Position numbers and translations under genes: made by a program. A stretch of DNA of 64,000 nucleotides from Mesorhizobium sp. (GTDB lineage Bacteria > Pseudomonadota > Alphaproteobacteria > Rhizobiales > Rhizobiaceae), in contig NZ_SUHQ01000005.1 of the NCBI RefSeq assembly GCF_004962245.1, positions 62,001 to 126,000 on the forward strand, given 5' to 3'. Shown here piece after piece: positions 43,069 to 53,270 of this stretch. The first letter of the stretch is position 1. Each line of letters starts with the position of its first letter. The notes under the pieces were generated by a model. It had not been told where the DNA came from. It did not search any database and saw only the letters and a list, made by a program, of their open reading frames with translations.

Positions 43069-43125
43069 TCGCGCACCCTTTTCAAGGGCTCTCCCAAGGC
43101 CCCAAACCCCCACACTGGAGGAAGC

Positions 43126-45117
43126 ATGACCTCGCGTGAACAACATGACCGGATGGCCAATGCGATCCGTTTTCTTTCCATGGACGCCGTCGAGAAGGCC
43201 CAGTCCGGGCACCCCGGCCTGCCCATGGGCTGCGCCGACATCGCCACGGTGCTGTTCACGCGTTTCCTGAAATACGATCCGAAGAACCCGCACTGGCCCG
43301 ATCGCGACCGTTTCATCCTGTCGGCCGGCCACGGTTCGATGCTGCTCTATTCGCTGCTCTATCTGACCGGCTACGAGGACATCACCCTCGACCAGATCAA
43401 GCATTTCCGCCAGTTGGGATCGAGGACGGCGGGCCATCCCGAATATGGCCATGCCGCCGGCATCGAGACGACGACCGGCCCGCTCGGCCAGGGGCTGGCC
43501 AATTCGGTCGGCTTCGCGCTCGGCGAGCGCATCATGAACGCCGCCTTCGGCAACGACCTCGTCGACCATTACACCTATGTACTGGCCGGTGACGGTTGCC
43601 TGATGGAGGGTGTTTCCCAGGAAGCCATCGCGCTGGCGGGGCATCTCAAGCTCAACAAGCTGATCGTCTTCTGGGACAACAACAACATCTCGATCGACGG
43701 GCCGGTATCGCTGGCCGACAACACCGACCAGGTCGCCCGCTTCCAGGCCTCCGGCTGGAATGCCAGCCACATCGACGGCCAGGATCCGGAAGCGATCGCC
43801 TATGCCATCGAGGCGGCACGCCATTCGGACAAGCCGACGATGATCGCCTGCAAGACCACCATCGGCTTCGGCGCACCGACCAAGGCAGGCACGAACAAGG
43901 CGCACGGCTCGCCGCTCGGCGCCGAGGAAATCGCCGGGGCGAGAAAATTCTTCGGCTGGGATTCGGCGCCGTTCGATGTTCCTGCCGATATCCTCGATGC
44001 CTGGCGCGATGCCCGCAAGACGGGTGTCAAGGCACGCACCGAGTGGGAGGGCCGCCTCGCCGAGGCCGATGCCAAATTGCGCAGCGAGTTCGAACGTCGC
44101 ATCAGCGGTGCTCTGCCGGCGAATTTCGACGCCGTCATCACCGACTACAAGAAGAAGCTCGCTGCCGATAAGCCGAAGGTCGCTACCCGCAAATCGTCGG
44201 AAATGGCGCTCGAAGTCATCAACGGCGCCGTGCCGGAAACCATCGGCGGCTCGGCCGACCTGACCGGCTCCAACAACACCAAGACCAGCCAGACCAAGAA
44301 CATCACATCAGACGACTACGGCCAGCGCTACGTCCACTATGGCATCCGCGAGCACGGCATGGCGGCCGCGATCAACGGACTGACGCTGCATGGCGGCATC
44401 ATCCCCTATGGCGGCACGTTCATGTGCTTTTCCGACTACGCCCGTCCGTCGATGCGGCTTGCCTCGTTGATGGGCATCCGCTCGATCTTCGTCATGACCC
44501 ATGATTCCATCGGTCTTGGCGAAGACGGCCCTACCCATCAACCGGTTGAGCATCTGGCCGCATTGCGCGCCATTCCCAACCACAACGTCTTCCGCCCGGC
44601 CGACGCGGTCGAGACCGCCGAATGCTGGCAACTGGCCATCGAGCAGGAAAAGACGCCTTCGACGCTGGCGCTGACCCGGCAGAACCTGCCGATGGTGCGC
44701 AACGACTTCGTTGCGGAAAACCTCAGCCGCCAGGGCGCCTATGAGCTGGCCGCCGCCAATGGCGACGCGGCGGTGACGATCTTCGCTTCGGGCTCCGAGG
44801 TCGAGATCGCGCTGGCGGCGCGCGAAGCACTGGAGAAGCACGGTCATCCGACCCGCGTCGTCTCTGTGCCGTGCTTCGAATTGTTCGACAAGCAGAGCGC
44901 CGACTATCGCAGGAAGACGATCGGCAACGCGCCGGTCAAGATCGCCATCGAAGCTGGCATTCGCCACGGCTGGGACCATTTCATCGGCACCGACGGCATC
45001 TTCATCGGCATGACCGGCTTCGGCGCCTCTGGTACCATCGAACAGCTCTATCCGCATTTCGGCATCACCGCCGAAGCGACGGTGAAGGCGGCGGAAGCTC
45101 GCCTGCACGGCGAGTGA
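43126..45117 (+). CDS. tkt: Transketolase
   Basis: 663 residues from the ATG at 43126 (GGAGG 6 bp upstream). Thiamine-diphosphate domain with [38 protein letters not shown] and the GDG-(x)n-NN motif ([15 protein letters not shown] ... FWDNNNIS). Pyr domain has [14 protein letters not shown], then the C-terminal domain with SGSEVEIAL. Works in the non-oxidative pentose phosphate pathway. First of tkt-gap-pgk-fba. Confidence 0.97.
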   Translation: MTSREQHDRMANAIRFLSMDAVEKAQSGHPGLPMGCADIATVLFTRFLKYDPKNPHWPDRDRFILSAGHGSMLLYSLLYLTGYEDITLDQIKHFRQLGSRTAGHPEYGHAAGIETTTGPLGQGLANSVGFALGERIMNAAFGNDLVDHYTYVLAGDGCLMEGVSQEAIALAGHLKLNKLIVFWDNNNISIDGPVSLADNTDQVARFQASGWNASHIDGQDPEAIAYAIEAARHSDKPTMIACKTTIGFGAPTKAGTNKAHGSPLGAEEIAGARKFFGWDSAPFDVPADILDAWRDARKTGVKARTEWEGRLAEADAKLRSEFERRISGALPANFDAVITDYKKKLAADKPKVATRKSSEMALEVINGAVPETIGGSADLTGSNNTKTSQTKNITSDDYGQRYVHYGIREHGMAAAINGLTLHGGIIPYGGTFMCFSDYARPSMRLASLMGIRSIFVMTHDSIGLGEDGPTHQPVEHLAALRAIPNHNVFRPADAVETAECWQLAIEQEKTPSTLALTRQNLPMVRNDFVAENLSRQGAYELAAANGDAAVTIFASGSEVEIALAAREALEKHGHPTRVVSVPCFELFDKQSADYRRKTIGNAPVKIAIEAGIRHGWDHFIGTDGIFIGMTGFGASGTIEQLYPHFGITAEATVKAAEARLHGE

Positions 45118-45183
45118 ACCCTTAGCTCGGCCTGCGAACCGCGGACACGATGTCGCGGGGCCGGACTAGGCTTAATCGATTTA

Positions 45184-45213
45184 AATCCAGCCGCCGATGG
45201 CTGGATTCTTTCC
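45184..45213 (+). terminator. Possible terminator after tkt
   Basis: AATCCAGCC and GGCTGGATT form a 9-bp stem with a 6-nt loop, followed by CTTTCC. The U-run is weak, so read-through into gap is possible. Confidence 0.5.
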
Positions 45214-45261
45214 GTATCCGCCGTTATGAAACTGCGGGCACCAACTCCCAGGGAGAGATAA

Positions 45262-46272
45262 ATGACCGTCAGAGTTGCCATCAACGGATTTGGCCGCATC
45301 GGCCGCAACATCCTGCGCGCCATCCATGAATCCGGCCGCAAGGATATCGATGTCGTCGCCGTCAACGACCTCGGCCCGGTCGAGACCAATGCGCACCTGC
45401 TGCGCTACGACAGCGTGCATGGCCGCTTCCCGCATGAGGTGACGGTTGACGGCGACCAGATCACCGTCGGCAAGGAAAAATTCAAGGTCACCGCGATCAA
45501 GGACCCGACGCAGCTGCCGTGGAAGGAACTCGGCATCGACATCGCGCTCGAATGCACCGGCATCTTCACTGCCCGCGACAAGGCCGCCGCGCATTTGACC
45601 GCCGGCGCCAAGCGGGTGCTGGTTTCGGCGCCTGCGGAGGGCGCCGACCTCACCGTCGTCTATGGCATCAACCATGACAAGCTGACCAAGGACCACATCG
45701 TCATCTCGAACGCCTCCTGCACCACCAACTGCCTGGCGCCGCTGGCAGCCGTGCTGCATGAGGCCGTCGGTATCGAGAAGGGCATGATGACGACGATCCA
45801 CTCCTACACCGGCGACCAGCCGACGCTGGACACCATGCACAAGGATCTTTACCGCGCCCGCGCCGCGGCGCTGTCGCAGATCCCGACCTCGACCGGTGCG
45901 GCCAAGGCGATCGGCCTGGTGCTGCCCGATCTCAAGGGCAAGCTCGACGGCATCTCCATCCGCGTGCCGACCCCGAACGTCTCGGTCGTCGATTTCAAGT
46001 TCATCGCCAAGCGCGCGACCACAGTGCAGGAGATCAACGAGGCGGTGATCGCCGCCTCCAACGGCAAGCTGAAGGGTGTCCTTTCCGTCACCCATCATCC
46101 GAACGTGTCGATCGACTTCAACCACGATCCGCACTCCTCGATCATGGCGCTCGACCAGACCAAGGTCATGGACGGCAACTTCGTTTCGGTTCTGTCCTGG
46201 TACGACAACGAATGGGGTTTTTCCAATCGCATGGGCGACACCGCCGTCGCCTTCGGCAAGACCATCGCCTGA
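45262..46272 (+). CDS. gap: Type I glyceraldehyde-3-phosphate dehydrogenase
   Basis: 336 residues. Rossmann start [19 protein letters not shown], catalytic Cys in [12 protein letters not shown], His and the S-loop region ([21 protein letters not shown]), and the end [21 protein letters not shown] precedes the ATG. A clear terminator follows at 46299. Confidence 0.97.
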   Translation: MTVRVAINGFGRIGRNILRAIHESGRKDIDVVAVNDLGPVETNAHLLRYDSVHGRFPHEVTVDGDQITVGKEKFKVTAIKDPTQLPWKELGIDIALECTGIFTARDKAAAHLTAGAKRVLVSAPAEGADLTVVYGINHDKLTKDHIVISNASCTTNCLAPLAAVLHEAVGIEKGMMTTIHSYTGDQPTLDTMHKDLYRARAAALSQIPTSTGAAKAIGLVLPDLKGKLDGISIRVPTPNVSVVDFKFIAKRATTVQEINEAVIAASNGKLKGVLSVTHHPNVSIDFNHDPHSSIMALDQTKVMDGNFVSVLSWYDNEWGFSNRMGDTAVAFGKTIA

Positions 46273-46298
46273 TTGAAGACAATCGTCGTCTTCTGACA

Positions 46299-46330
46299 CG
46301 AAACGCCCGGCTACGTCCGGGCGTTTCGTT
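46299..46330 (+). terminator. Intrinsic terminator of gap
   Basis: CGAAACGCCCGG and CCGGGCGTTTCG form a 12-bp perfect stem with loop CTACGT, followed by TT-G-T. Confidence 0.8.
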
Positions 46331-46526
46331 GTGCGGCCTTGGGTCCATATGGATATCAAGATACGCTCCGCCGTCTTGAACCGGCGGGACTGTGGCACGT
46401 GCGCCAAAACACCCAGAAATCAGCGGCATAGAGCAAAAAAACACCCTCCCGCCTTGCACTGGTCATGTCTTCGCCTCACTCTCCCGCAAAGCGAGAGGAA
46501 CACGAATTCGAGGGGGCAATTGGCGG

Positions 46527-48416
46527 ATGGAGCATACGATCTATCTCGTGACGCTGGTCGGCGCCACACTGATCGTTGCCGCCGCGTTTTCGAGCCTGAT
46601 CGCCTTCCGCTTCGGCGCCCCACTCTTGCTGCTGTTTCTTTGCATCGGCCTCGCCACCGGAACCGACGGTCTCGGCATCCCGTTCGACAACGCGCGGCTG
46701 GCTTATTTTGTCGGCTCGCTGGCGCTGGCGGTCATCCTGTTCGATTCCGGTTTCGGCACACCGCTCAACGCCTTGCGCCAGGCGGCCGGACCGGCGCTGT
46801 CGCTGGCGACTGTCGGCGTGCTTTTGACCACCGGCCTGTTCGGCAGCGTCGCTTACTATCTGCTCGATCTCAGCTGGCTGGAATCTCTCCTGCTCGGTGC
46901 CGCCGTCGCTTCGACCGACGCAGCAGCGGTGTTCTTCCTGTTGCGCGCCGGCGAGATCAATCTGCGCGAGCGCGTGCGTTCCACGCTCGAAGTGGAATCC
47001 GGCACCAATGATCCGATCGCCATCTTCCTGACCATCACCCTGGTCGAGATCATCGCCGCTAACGCCAATCCCGAGGCCAGGGTGCTGGTCACCGACCTCG
47101 CCCTCGGCTTTCTTCTCAACATGGGGCTTGGCGCCATCGTCGGCATTTTCGGCGGCCTTGCCATCGTGCGCCTCGTCGACCGGCTCAATCTCGACCACGG
47201 GCTGCTGCCGATCTTCGTGCTGACGCTGTCGCTGATGGTGTTCGCCGCCGCCGGCGCCATTGGCGGCTCCGGCTTTCTGGCGGTCTATCTCGCCGGCCTG
47301 ATATCAGGCAATTCCGACATCCGCGCCGTCACCATCCTCAAGCGCTTCCAGGACGGCATGTCGTGGCTGGCACAGATCATCATGTTCCTGATCCTCGGCC
47401 TGTTCGCGACGCCCTCGCAATTTCCGGCGATCATGCTGCCGGCGGTGCTGCTGGGCTTGTTCCTGATATTCGTGGCGCGGCCAATCGCCGTCTGGCTCTG
47501 CCTGATGCCATTCCGTCTGCCGCGCCCGGAAGTCGCCTTCGTCTCTTGGGTGGGCCTGCGCGGCGCCGTGTCGATCCTGCTCGCCATCACGCCGCTGCTT
47601 GGCGGACTTGAGAACGGCCGCCTTATCTTCAACACCGCCTTCATCGTCGTGCTGGTATCGCTGATCGTTCAGGGATGGACCGTCGGACCGCTGGCGCGCC
47701 GCCTCGGCCTGATCGTGCCGGCCCGCCTGGGTCCACTGGACAAGGTCGAACTCGAATTGCCGGGCTCCGCCCATCACGAGCTTCTCGCCTACCGCGTAGC
47801 ACCTGGCAGCCCGGTGGCGCGCGGTGAGCGCATTCCGCGCTGGGCCAGACCGTCGCTGGTGCTGCGCGACGGGCGCTCGATGCGTTTCCAGGACATGGGC
47901 AGACTCGCCGCTGGCGACCATGTCTACATCTTCGTGCCGGATCGCTACCCAGGCCTGCTCGACAAGCTTTTCGCCAGCCGCGCCGTGGTCGACCCCGAGG
48001 ATGCGGACTTCTTCGGCGCCTTCGCCGTCGACCCGGCACGCTCCGCCGCGGAACTGGAAGCGGCTTACGCGCCGGGCCTGACCGAGGAGGAGCGCAAGCT
48101 GACCGTCGGCGACCTGGTGACGGAGCGGCTCGGCGGCCATGCCGAATATGCCGACAGGGTACTGCTTGGTCCGATCGAGCTGATCGTCCGCGACGTCGAC
48201 GACAAGGGCAAGATCACTGGCCTCGGTCTTTCCCTCGAGCCGACCGCGCCGGTGGCACGGGTGCCGGTGTTCCTGAGCGCCGGCGAGATCGGCGACCGCA
48301 TCGCCACTTTTATCCGCAATTGGCGCAAGCGCACCAAAAAGCAGAGTGCCAAGGCACCGGCGGATGCGGAACCGGCTCCACAGCCGGTGGTGGAAAAGTC
48401 GACCGGCGAGGGCTGA
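46527..48416 (+). CDS. CPA1 potassium/proton antiporter (CvrA/NhaP2-like)
   Basis: 629 residues from the ATG at 46527 (GAGGGGGC upstream). About twelve membrane segments (residues 5-390), with LGAAVASTDAAAVFFLLR and SGTNDPIAIFLTI, the ion-path Asp of the CPA1 family. An RCK_C-like domain follows (about 415-500), then a CorC/HlyC-type transporter-associated domain. This is the layout of NhaP2 (CvrA), which exchanges K+ for H+. Inserted between gap and pgk. Confidence 0.88.
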   Translation: MEHTIYLVTLVGATLIVAAAFSSLIAFRFGAPLLLLFLCIGLATGTDGLGIPFDNARLAYFVGSLALAVILFDSGFGTPLNALRQAAGPALSLATVGVLLTTGLFGSVAYYLLDLSWLESLLLGAAVASTDAAAVFFLLRAGEINLRERVRSTLEVESGTNDPIAIFLTITLVEIIAANANPEARVLVTDLALGFLLNMGLGAIVGIFGGLAIVRLVDRLNLDHGLLPIFVLTLSLMVFAAAGAIGGSGFLAVYLAGLISGNSDIRAVTILKRFQDGMSWLAQIIMFLILGLFATPSQFPAIMLPAVLLGLFLIFVARPIAVWLCLMPFRLPRPEVAFVSWVGLRGAVSILLAITPLLGGLENGRLIFNTAFIVVLVSLIVQGWTVGPLARRLGLIVPARLGPLDKVELELPGSAHHELLAYRVAPGSPVARGERIPRWARPSLVLRDGRSMRFQDMGRLAAGDHVYIFVPDRYPGLLDKLFASRAVVDPEDADFFGAFAVDPARSAAELEAAYAPGLTEEERKLTVGDLVTERLGGHAEYADRVLLGPIELIVRDVDDKGKITGLGLSLEPTAPVARVPVFLSAGEIGDRIATFIRNWRKRTKKQSAKAPADAEPAPQPVVEKSTGEG

Positions 48417-48454
48417 CGGTCCCCGACACGGGCCGTAGCCATATTTTCCACGTA

Positions 48455-48487
48455 GCACCAATGCAGGTCTTGCATCGTCGTTGGTGC
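48455..48487 (+). promoter_or_regulatory. Inverted repeat in the pgk leader
   Basis: Outer arms GCACCAA and TTGGTGC enclose inner ATGCA/TGCAT. It lies 39 bp before the pgk ATG, downstream of the antiporter stop, without a U-run. It could be an operator or a leader hairpin. Confidence 0.45.
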
Positions 48488-48525
48488 GGGTTAAGGTCCC
48501 GGCGTTTTTTGCGAAAGGGAACAGC

Positions 48526-49722
48526 ATGGCCGGATTCAAGACACTGGACGACATCGGCAACATCGGCGGCAAGCGTGTGCTGGTTCGCGTCGACCTGAAC
48601 GTTCCCGTCGCCGACGGCAAGGTCACCGACGCCACCCGCATCGAGCGCATCGCGCCGACCATCGCCGAGCTTTCCGGCAAGGGCGCCAAGGTCATCCTGC
48701 TTGCTCATTTCGGCCGGCCAAAGGACGGGCCGTCGCCCGAATTCTCGCTCGAGCCAATCGCCAAGGCGACCGCGGACGTGCTCGGCCGCCCTGTCGGCTT
48801 TGCGCCGGACTGCATCGGCGACAAGGCCGCGAGCGCCGTCGCCGCCATGAACAACGGCGACGTGCTGCTGCTCGAAAACACCCGCTTCTACAAGGCCGAG
48901 GAGAAGAACGACCCGGACTTCACCAAAAAGCTCGCCGCCAATGGCGACATCTTCGTCAACGACGCCTTTTCCGCCGCCCACCGCGCGCATTCGTCGACGG
49001 AGGGGCTTGCGCACCTGCTGCCGGCCTTCGCCGGCCGCACCATGCAGGCCGAACTCGACGCGCTGGAAAAGGGCCTCGGCAACCCCACCCGCCCTGTCGT
49101 CGCCATCGTCGGCGGCGCCAAGGTCTCCACCAAGATCGACCTGCTGATGAACCTGGTGAAGAAGGTCGACGCGCTGGTCATCGGCGGCGGCATGGCCAAC
49201 ACCTTCCTCGCCGCGCGCGGCACCGACGTCGGAAAATCGCTGTGCGAACATGATCTCGCCAAGACCGCCAAGCAGATCATGATCGAGGCCGCCGAAGCCG
49301 GCTGCGCCATCATCCTGCCGGTCGACGGTGTCGTCGCCAGGGAATTCAAGGCGGGCGCCGCCAGCGAAACCGTCGCCATATCAGAGGTGCCGGCCGACGG
49401 CATGATCCTCGATGTCGGCGAAAAGACCGTGAAGGCCGTTGCCGACTGGATCGACCGCGCCGCGACGCTGGTCTGGAACGGTCCGCTCGGCGCCTTCGAG
49501 ATCGAGCCGTTCGACCACGCGACGGTGGCGGCGGCCAGGCACGCCGCGGCCCGCACCAAGGCCGGCAAATTGATCTCGGTGGCCGGCGGCGGGGACACGG
49601 TGGCGGCCCTCAACCATGCCGGCGTCGCCGACGACTTCACCTATGTCTCGACCGCCGGCGGCGCCTTCCTGGAATGGATGGAAGGCAAGCCGCTGCCCGG
49701 TGTCGACGTGTTGAAGGGCTGA
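48526..49722 (+). CDS. pgk: Phosphoglycerate kinase
   Basis: 398 residues from the ATG at 48526 (AAAGGGA upstream). Signatures [66 protein letters not shown] and the nucleotide loop [17 protein letters not shown]-generating glycolytic step, or its reverse. Confidence 0.97.
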   Translation: MAGFKTLDDIGNIGGKRVLVRVDLNVPVADGKVTDATRIERIAPTIAELSGKGAKVILLAHFGRPKDGPSPEFSLEPIAKATADVLGRPVGFAPDCIGDKAASAVAAMNNGDVLLLENTRFYKAEEKNDPDFTKKLAANGDIFVNDAFSAAHRAHSSTEGLAHLLPAFAGRTMQAELDALEKGLGNPTRPVVAIVGGAKVSTKIDLLMNLVKKVDALVIGGGMANTFLAARGTDVGKSLCEHDLAKTAKQIMIEAAEAGCAIILPVDGVVAREFKAGAASETVAISEVPADGMILDVGEKTVKAVADWIDRAATLVWNGPLGAFEIEPFDHATVAAARHAAARTKAGKLISVAGGGDTVAALNHAGVADDFTYVSTAGGAFLEWMEGKPLPGVDVLKG

Positions 49723-49851
49723 TCCGACAGAGCGAACAAGGACATCTGCGCGTTTCAATCGATTCGAGCTTTCCGCTCGGAATGGTTCGACTTGAACCTG
49801 CCTTGCTCTAGTGTTCTGCTAGGACGGACAAACCGTTTCAGGAGAAGCACA

Positions 49852-50877
49852 ATGAGCGAACGTCTCGAGGACATTGCCGCCGCGATGGTGGCCGACGGCA
49901 AGGGCCTTTTGGCCGCCGACGAAAGCTCCGGCACCATCAAGAAGCGCTTCGACGTCATCGGCGTCGAATCAACCGCCGACAGCCGCCGCGACTATCGCGA
50001 GATGATGTTCCGCGCCAAGGAGGCGATGACCCGATATATTTCCGGCGTCATCCTCTACGACGAGACCATCCACCAGAAGGCGGCCGACGGCACACCGCTG
50101 GTCGACATCATCAAGGCGACCGGCGCCATCCCCGGCATCAAGGTCGATGCCGGCGCCAAGCCTCTGGCCGGGTACCCCGGCGACACGATCACCGAAGGCC
50201 TCGACGGCTTGCGCGAGCGCCTCGCCGACTACTACAAGCTCGGCGCCCGTTTCGCCAAATGGCGTGCGGTGATCGACATCGACGTCGCCAAGGGCGTGCC
50301 TTCCGCCACGTCGATCGGCTCGAACGCTCATGCGCTCGCCCGCTATGCGGCGCTCTGCCAGGAGGCCGGCATCGTGCCGATCGTCGAGCCGGAAGTGCTG
50401 ATGGACGGCGCCCACGACATCGGCACCTGCTACGAGATCAGCAAGGCGACGCTGACGAAACTCTACACCGAGCTCTACGCGGCCCGCGTCGTCCTCGAAG
50501 GCACCATCTTGAAGCCGAACATGGTTCTCGCCGGCAAGAAGTCGGGCAAGACCAGCACCCCCGAGGAGGTTGCCGAAAAGACCATAAAACTGTTCCGCGA
50601 GACGGTGCCGGCAGCGGTGGGGGGTATCGCCTTTCTCTCCGGCGGACAATCGGACGAGGAAGCGACCGCCAACCTCAACGCCATCAACGCCATCGGCCCG
50701 CATCCGTGGAAGTTGACCTTCTCCTACGGCCGCGCCTTGCAGGCGGCGCCACAGAAGGCCTGGAGCGGCAAGGCGGCCAACGTCGCCGCCGCGCAGGCCG
50801 CCTTCGCCCACCGCGCCCACATGAACCATCTGGCCGCGCTTGGAAAATGGCAGCCGGAACTGGAACAGGCCGCCTGA
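49852..50877 (+). CDS. fba: Fructose-bisphosphate aldolase, class I
   Basis: 341 residues. Schiff-base class: GKGLLAADESSGTIKKRF at the start, FAKWRAVIDID (active-site Lys), VLEGTILKPNMV with the Schiff-base Lys and VGGIAFLSGGQSDEEATANL. Rhizobia and other alphaproteobacteria often use this class in place of class II. AGGAG precedes the ATG. Last glycolytic gene of the cluster. Confidence 0.96.
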   Translation: MSERLEDIAAAMVADGKGLLAADESSGTIKKRFDVIGVESTADSRRDYREMMFRAKEAMTRYISGVILYDETIHQKAADGTPLVDIIKATGAIPGIKVDAGAKPLAGYPGDTITEGLDGLRERLADYYKLGARFAKWRAVIDIDVAKGVPSATSIGSNAHALARYAALCQEAGIVPIVEPEVLMDGAHDIGTCYEISKATLTKLYTELYAARVVLEGTILKPNMVLAGKKSGKTSTPEEVAEKTIKLFRETVPAAVGGIAFLSGGQSDEEATANLNAINAIGPHPWKLTFSYGRALQAAPQKAWSGKAANVAAAQAAFAHRAHMNHLAALGKWQPELEQAA

Positions 50878-50900
50878 CCGGATCTTTTTCTACCTCGTTC

Positions 50901-50925
50901 GGACCCGGGCCATGGCCCGGGTTCC
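50901..50925. promoter_or_regulatory. Perfect GC-rich palindrome after fba
   Basis: ACCCGGGCCATGGCCCGGGT is a perfect 20-bp palindrome, extended by GG/TCC. No U-run; it probably serves as an mRNA 3-prime stabiliser or a weak terminator. Confidence 0.45.
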
Positions 50926-51014
50926 ATCTGCTCCGGAGTATTCCAAAAAATGCGATGGCCGTGTCGGCTTGCGTTGGGCCCAAACGTCCTTGGGGCTCAA
51001 CGAGGAGCAGGCTC

Positions 51015-51755
51015 ATGCCAAACAACAAGATCGTTTCACGGGAAGACTGGTTCCAGGCGCACAAGGCGCATCTGGCCCGCGAAAAGGAATTGACGCGATT
51101 TCGCGACCGCATCGCCGCCGAACGACGCGAATTGCCCTGGCTGAAGATCAGGAAGGACTATGTCTTCGAGACCGAACAGGGCCCGAAGAATCTGGCCGAC
51201 CTGTTCGGAAGCAGAAGCCAGCTAATTGTCTACCACTTCATGTTCGGGCCGGGCGCCGACTACCGTTGCGAGGGGTGTTCCTTCCTGGCCGACCACATCG
51301 ACGGCGCCAACCAGCACCTCAAGCACCACGATGTGTCGCTGGTCGTGATCTCACGGGCGCCGTTGGCTGAATTTCTGCCCTACAAGAGGCGCATGGGTTG
51401 GAAATTCGACTGGGTGTCGTCCTACGCCTCGGACTTCAACTTCGACATGCAGGTTTCCTTCACCGACAAGCAGATCGCGGACGGCGACACGACCTACAAT
51501 TTCGAGCAGCGCGCGCGGAAATCGAAAGACCTTCCCGGCACCACCGTGTTCTACAGGGATGAGAAAGGCGACATCTTCCTGACCTTCATGTCGCGTTCCA
51601 GGGGCGGTGATCCGCTGATCGGCGCTTATCACTATCTCGACCTGACTCCGAAAGGCCGCAACGAGACCGGCCCCTACCACAGCCTGATGGACTGGGTACG
51701 GCTGCACGATGAATATGCGGACAGGCCCGAGATGCAGGACGCCTGTTGCCATTGA
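51015..51755 (+). CDS. DUF899-family thioredoxin-like protein
   Basis: 246 residues from the ATG at 51015 (GAGGAG upstream). A peroxiredoxin-like Trx fold with QLIVYHFMFGPGADYRCEGCSFLADHIDGA (a C-x-x-C motif at the active-site position), VVISRAPLAEFLPYKRRMGWKFDWVSSY and TVFYRDEKGDIFLTFMSRSRGGDPLIGAYHYLDLTPKGR. Conserved in rhizobia; the reaction is not known. Ends in CCH. Confidence 0.85.
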   Translation: MPNNKIVSREDWFQAHKAHLAREKELTRFRDRIAAERRELPWLKIRKDYVFETEQGPKNLADLFGSRSQLIVYHFMFGPGADYRCEGCSFLADHIDGANQHLKHHDVSLVVISRAPLAEFLPYKRRMGWKFDWVSSYASDFNFDMQVSFTDKQIADGDTTYNFEQRARKSKDLPGTTVFYRDEKGDIFLTFMSRSRGGDPLIGAYHYLDLTPKGRNETGPYHSLMDWVRLHDEYADRPEMQDACCH

Positions 51756-51854
51756 CGGCGGGGCAGTCGACGCAAGGTCTTTCGCCTTCGGCCCGACATG
51801 CGCTAAGTGCTGTTCGCTATCCCCTTTAACGGACTTGCCCATTAACGGTTTGCG

Positions 51855-52583
51855 ATGCAGCGCTTTCTGGCCCTCCTCACCTGGCTCGCCTTCCCGGTCT
51901 ATGTCTGGCAAGGGCTCGGGGTGCGCCGCCGCACCACCCGCATGCTGCCGGCGCAAGGTCCGGTCATGCACGAGGTATCGGGCCAGGCGCCAGCGGTCTC
52001 GCTTCTGATGCTTGGCGATTCCTCCGCCGCCTCGGTCGGCATCGGCAATTCCGAGTACGGGTTGGCGGCGCAACTGGCCGATCTGATCTCGAAACGCACT
52101 GGCCGTGCGGTGCGCTGGCGGGCAGCCGGCTTCAACTCGGCGACCTCAGGTCAGATCCGCGACCATGTGCTGCCCAATCTGTCGGCCGATCCGTGGACGC
52201 ACATCGTGCTCGCCATCGGCACCAACGACACCAAGAACTTCCATTCGGTGTCGCGCTTCAAGAAAGAGTTTGGCGGCCTGCTCTACGCGCTGCGCGCCAA
52301 ATGGCCGGAGGCGCGCGTGGTGTGGTCGCCGGTACTGGAATTCACCCGGGCGCCGGCAATGCCGCCGCTGCTTGGAAAGATCCTGGAAATCCGCGCCGCC
52401 GAGATGAACCGGATGGGTGAGCGCCTTTGCCTTGAACGCGGCGCGGTGCCGGCGCCGCGCCTGCCGATCACCGATGCCGAAGCCGGCTTTGCGTCCGACG
52501 GATTTCACGCCTCGGAGGCCGGTTACCGGGCCTGGGCGGAACATCTCGTCGGCCTGGTGCTGGGTGAGAAACGTCCGGCGTAG
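51855..52583 (+). CDS. SGNH/GDSL-type hydrolase
   Basis: 242 residues. N-terminal membrane-type stretch (LALLTWLAFPVYVWQGLG), then block I LLMLGDSSAASVGIG with catalytic Ser, block III GTNDTKN and block V SDGFHASEAGYRAWAEHL with Asp and His. Family enzymes cleave esters or lipids. Probably membrane-anchored or exported, facing the periplasm. Confidence 0.85.
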   Translation: MQRFLALLTWLAFPVYVWQGLGVRRRTTRMLPAQGPVMHEVSGQAPAVSLLMLGDSSAASVGIGNSEYGLAAQLADLISKRTGRAVRWRAAGFNSATSGQIRDHVLPNLSADPWTHIVLAIGTNDTKNFHSVSRFKKEFGGLLYALRAKWPEARVVWSPVLEFTRAPAMPPLLGKILEIRAAEMNRMGERLCLERGAVPAPRLPITDAEAGFASDGFHASEAGYRAWAEHLVGLVLGEKRPA

Positions 52584-52655
52584 CGGGCGAAACGCCAACG
52601 GATTAGCTTTTCGAGTTGCGGGCGCGGGAGCCTTAGCGGACAACCGGCTTCCGAT

Positions 52656-52817
52656 TTACGTCCAATGCCCGAGCGCCGCTGTTATCGAAATCGCCGCCAT
52701 TGCCAGCACCGCCAGCTTCCAGAAATCGCTGCGCCGTTTCAACCCCGGCCAGCCGAGCGGCTTGATAATCTGGATAACCATCATAGCGACGATGACGAGT
52801 GCGAGGAATTTCGACAT
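52656..52817 (-). CDS. Small two-pass membrane protein
   Basis: 53 residues from the ATG at 52817 (AAAGG upstream). Two membrane segments (about 3-19 and 33-50) joined by a basic loop (PGLKRRSD). Family not known to me, but the gene has a good start site and membrane-protein composition. Divergent from the DUF1127-like gene, with a palindromic operator between. Confidence 0.6.
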   Translation of the reverse strand: MSKFLALVIVAMMVIQIIKPLGWPGLKRRSDFWKLAVLAMAAISITAALGHWT

Positions 52818-52964
52818 GCTGCCTTTGACCAGCATCGCGGCCAACTGTCAAAGCGCTCCTTGCGCTCTTTTCTGGTCACCATTCACGACGGGATCAAAGC
52901 CGACAGGCGCCATGCTGGACCGCGGTACCGGCAAACCTGGCACGCTCGCCAAAGACTGCTCAGC

Positions 52965-52988
52965 CTCCTGACAGACTGCTGTCAGGAG
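52965..52988. promoter_or_regulatory. Palindromic operator, copy 1 (CTCCTGACA-N6-TGTCAGGAG)
   Basis: Perfect 9-bp arms about 6 bp, followed by GGGTGTGCGAGAGTGT. The same arms and near-identical trailing sequence recur at 53867-53890. It lies between the small membrane gene and the DUF1127-like gene. Confidence 0.75.
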
Positions 52989-53030
52989 GGGTGTGCGAGA
53001 GTGTCTCCATCGAAAGAGAGGAGACCAGCC

Positions 53031-53195
53031 ATGAACGGTTTTACCATTCTGCGCAGTATGCAGCACTATGTCGGCAAGATCCGGACGATGCGCAACGAAA
53101 TCCGTACCCGGCGTTTCATGAATGCGTTGCCGCACAGCATCCGCAAGGACATCGGTTGGCCAGATAATTATGAAGGCCGTCACAACCGCGGGTGA
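53031..53195 (+). CDS. Small DUF1127-like protein
   Basis: 54 residues from the ATG at 53031 (GAGAGGAG upstream). Basic N-terminal half, then RTRRFMNALPHSIRKDIGWPDNYEGR, resembling the DUF1127 core (R-L-x-L-x-R-x-L-x-D-I-G). DUF1127 proteins bind RNA or regulate C1 and phosphate metabolism in alphaproteobacteria. Lies 42 bp after a palindromic operator. Confidence 0.68.
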   Translation: MNGFTILRSMQHYVGKIRTMRNEIRTRRFMNALPHSIRKDIGWPDNYEGRHNRG

Positions 53196-53270
53196 TTTTT
53201 CACGGCAACGTCTGGATGCAGACGCCACAATGCCCAGATAAATAGGTCGGGCCGAAAGACGGAGCAGGAA

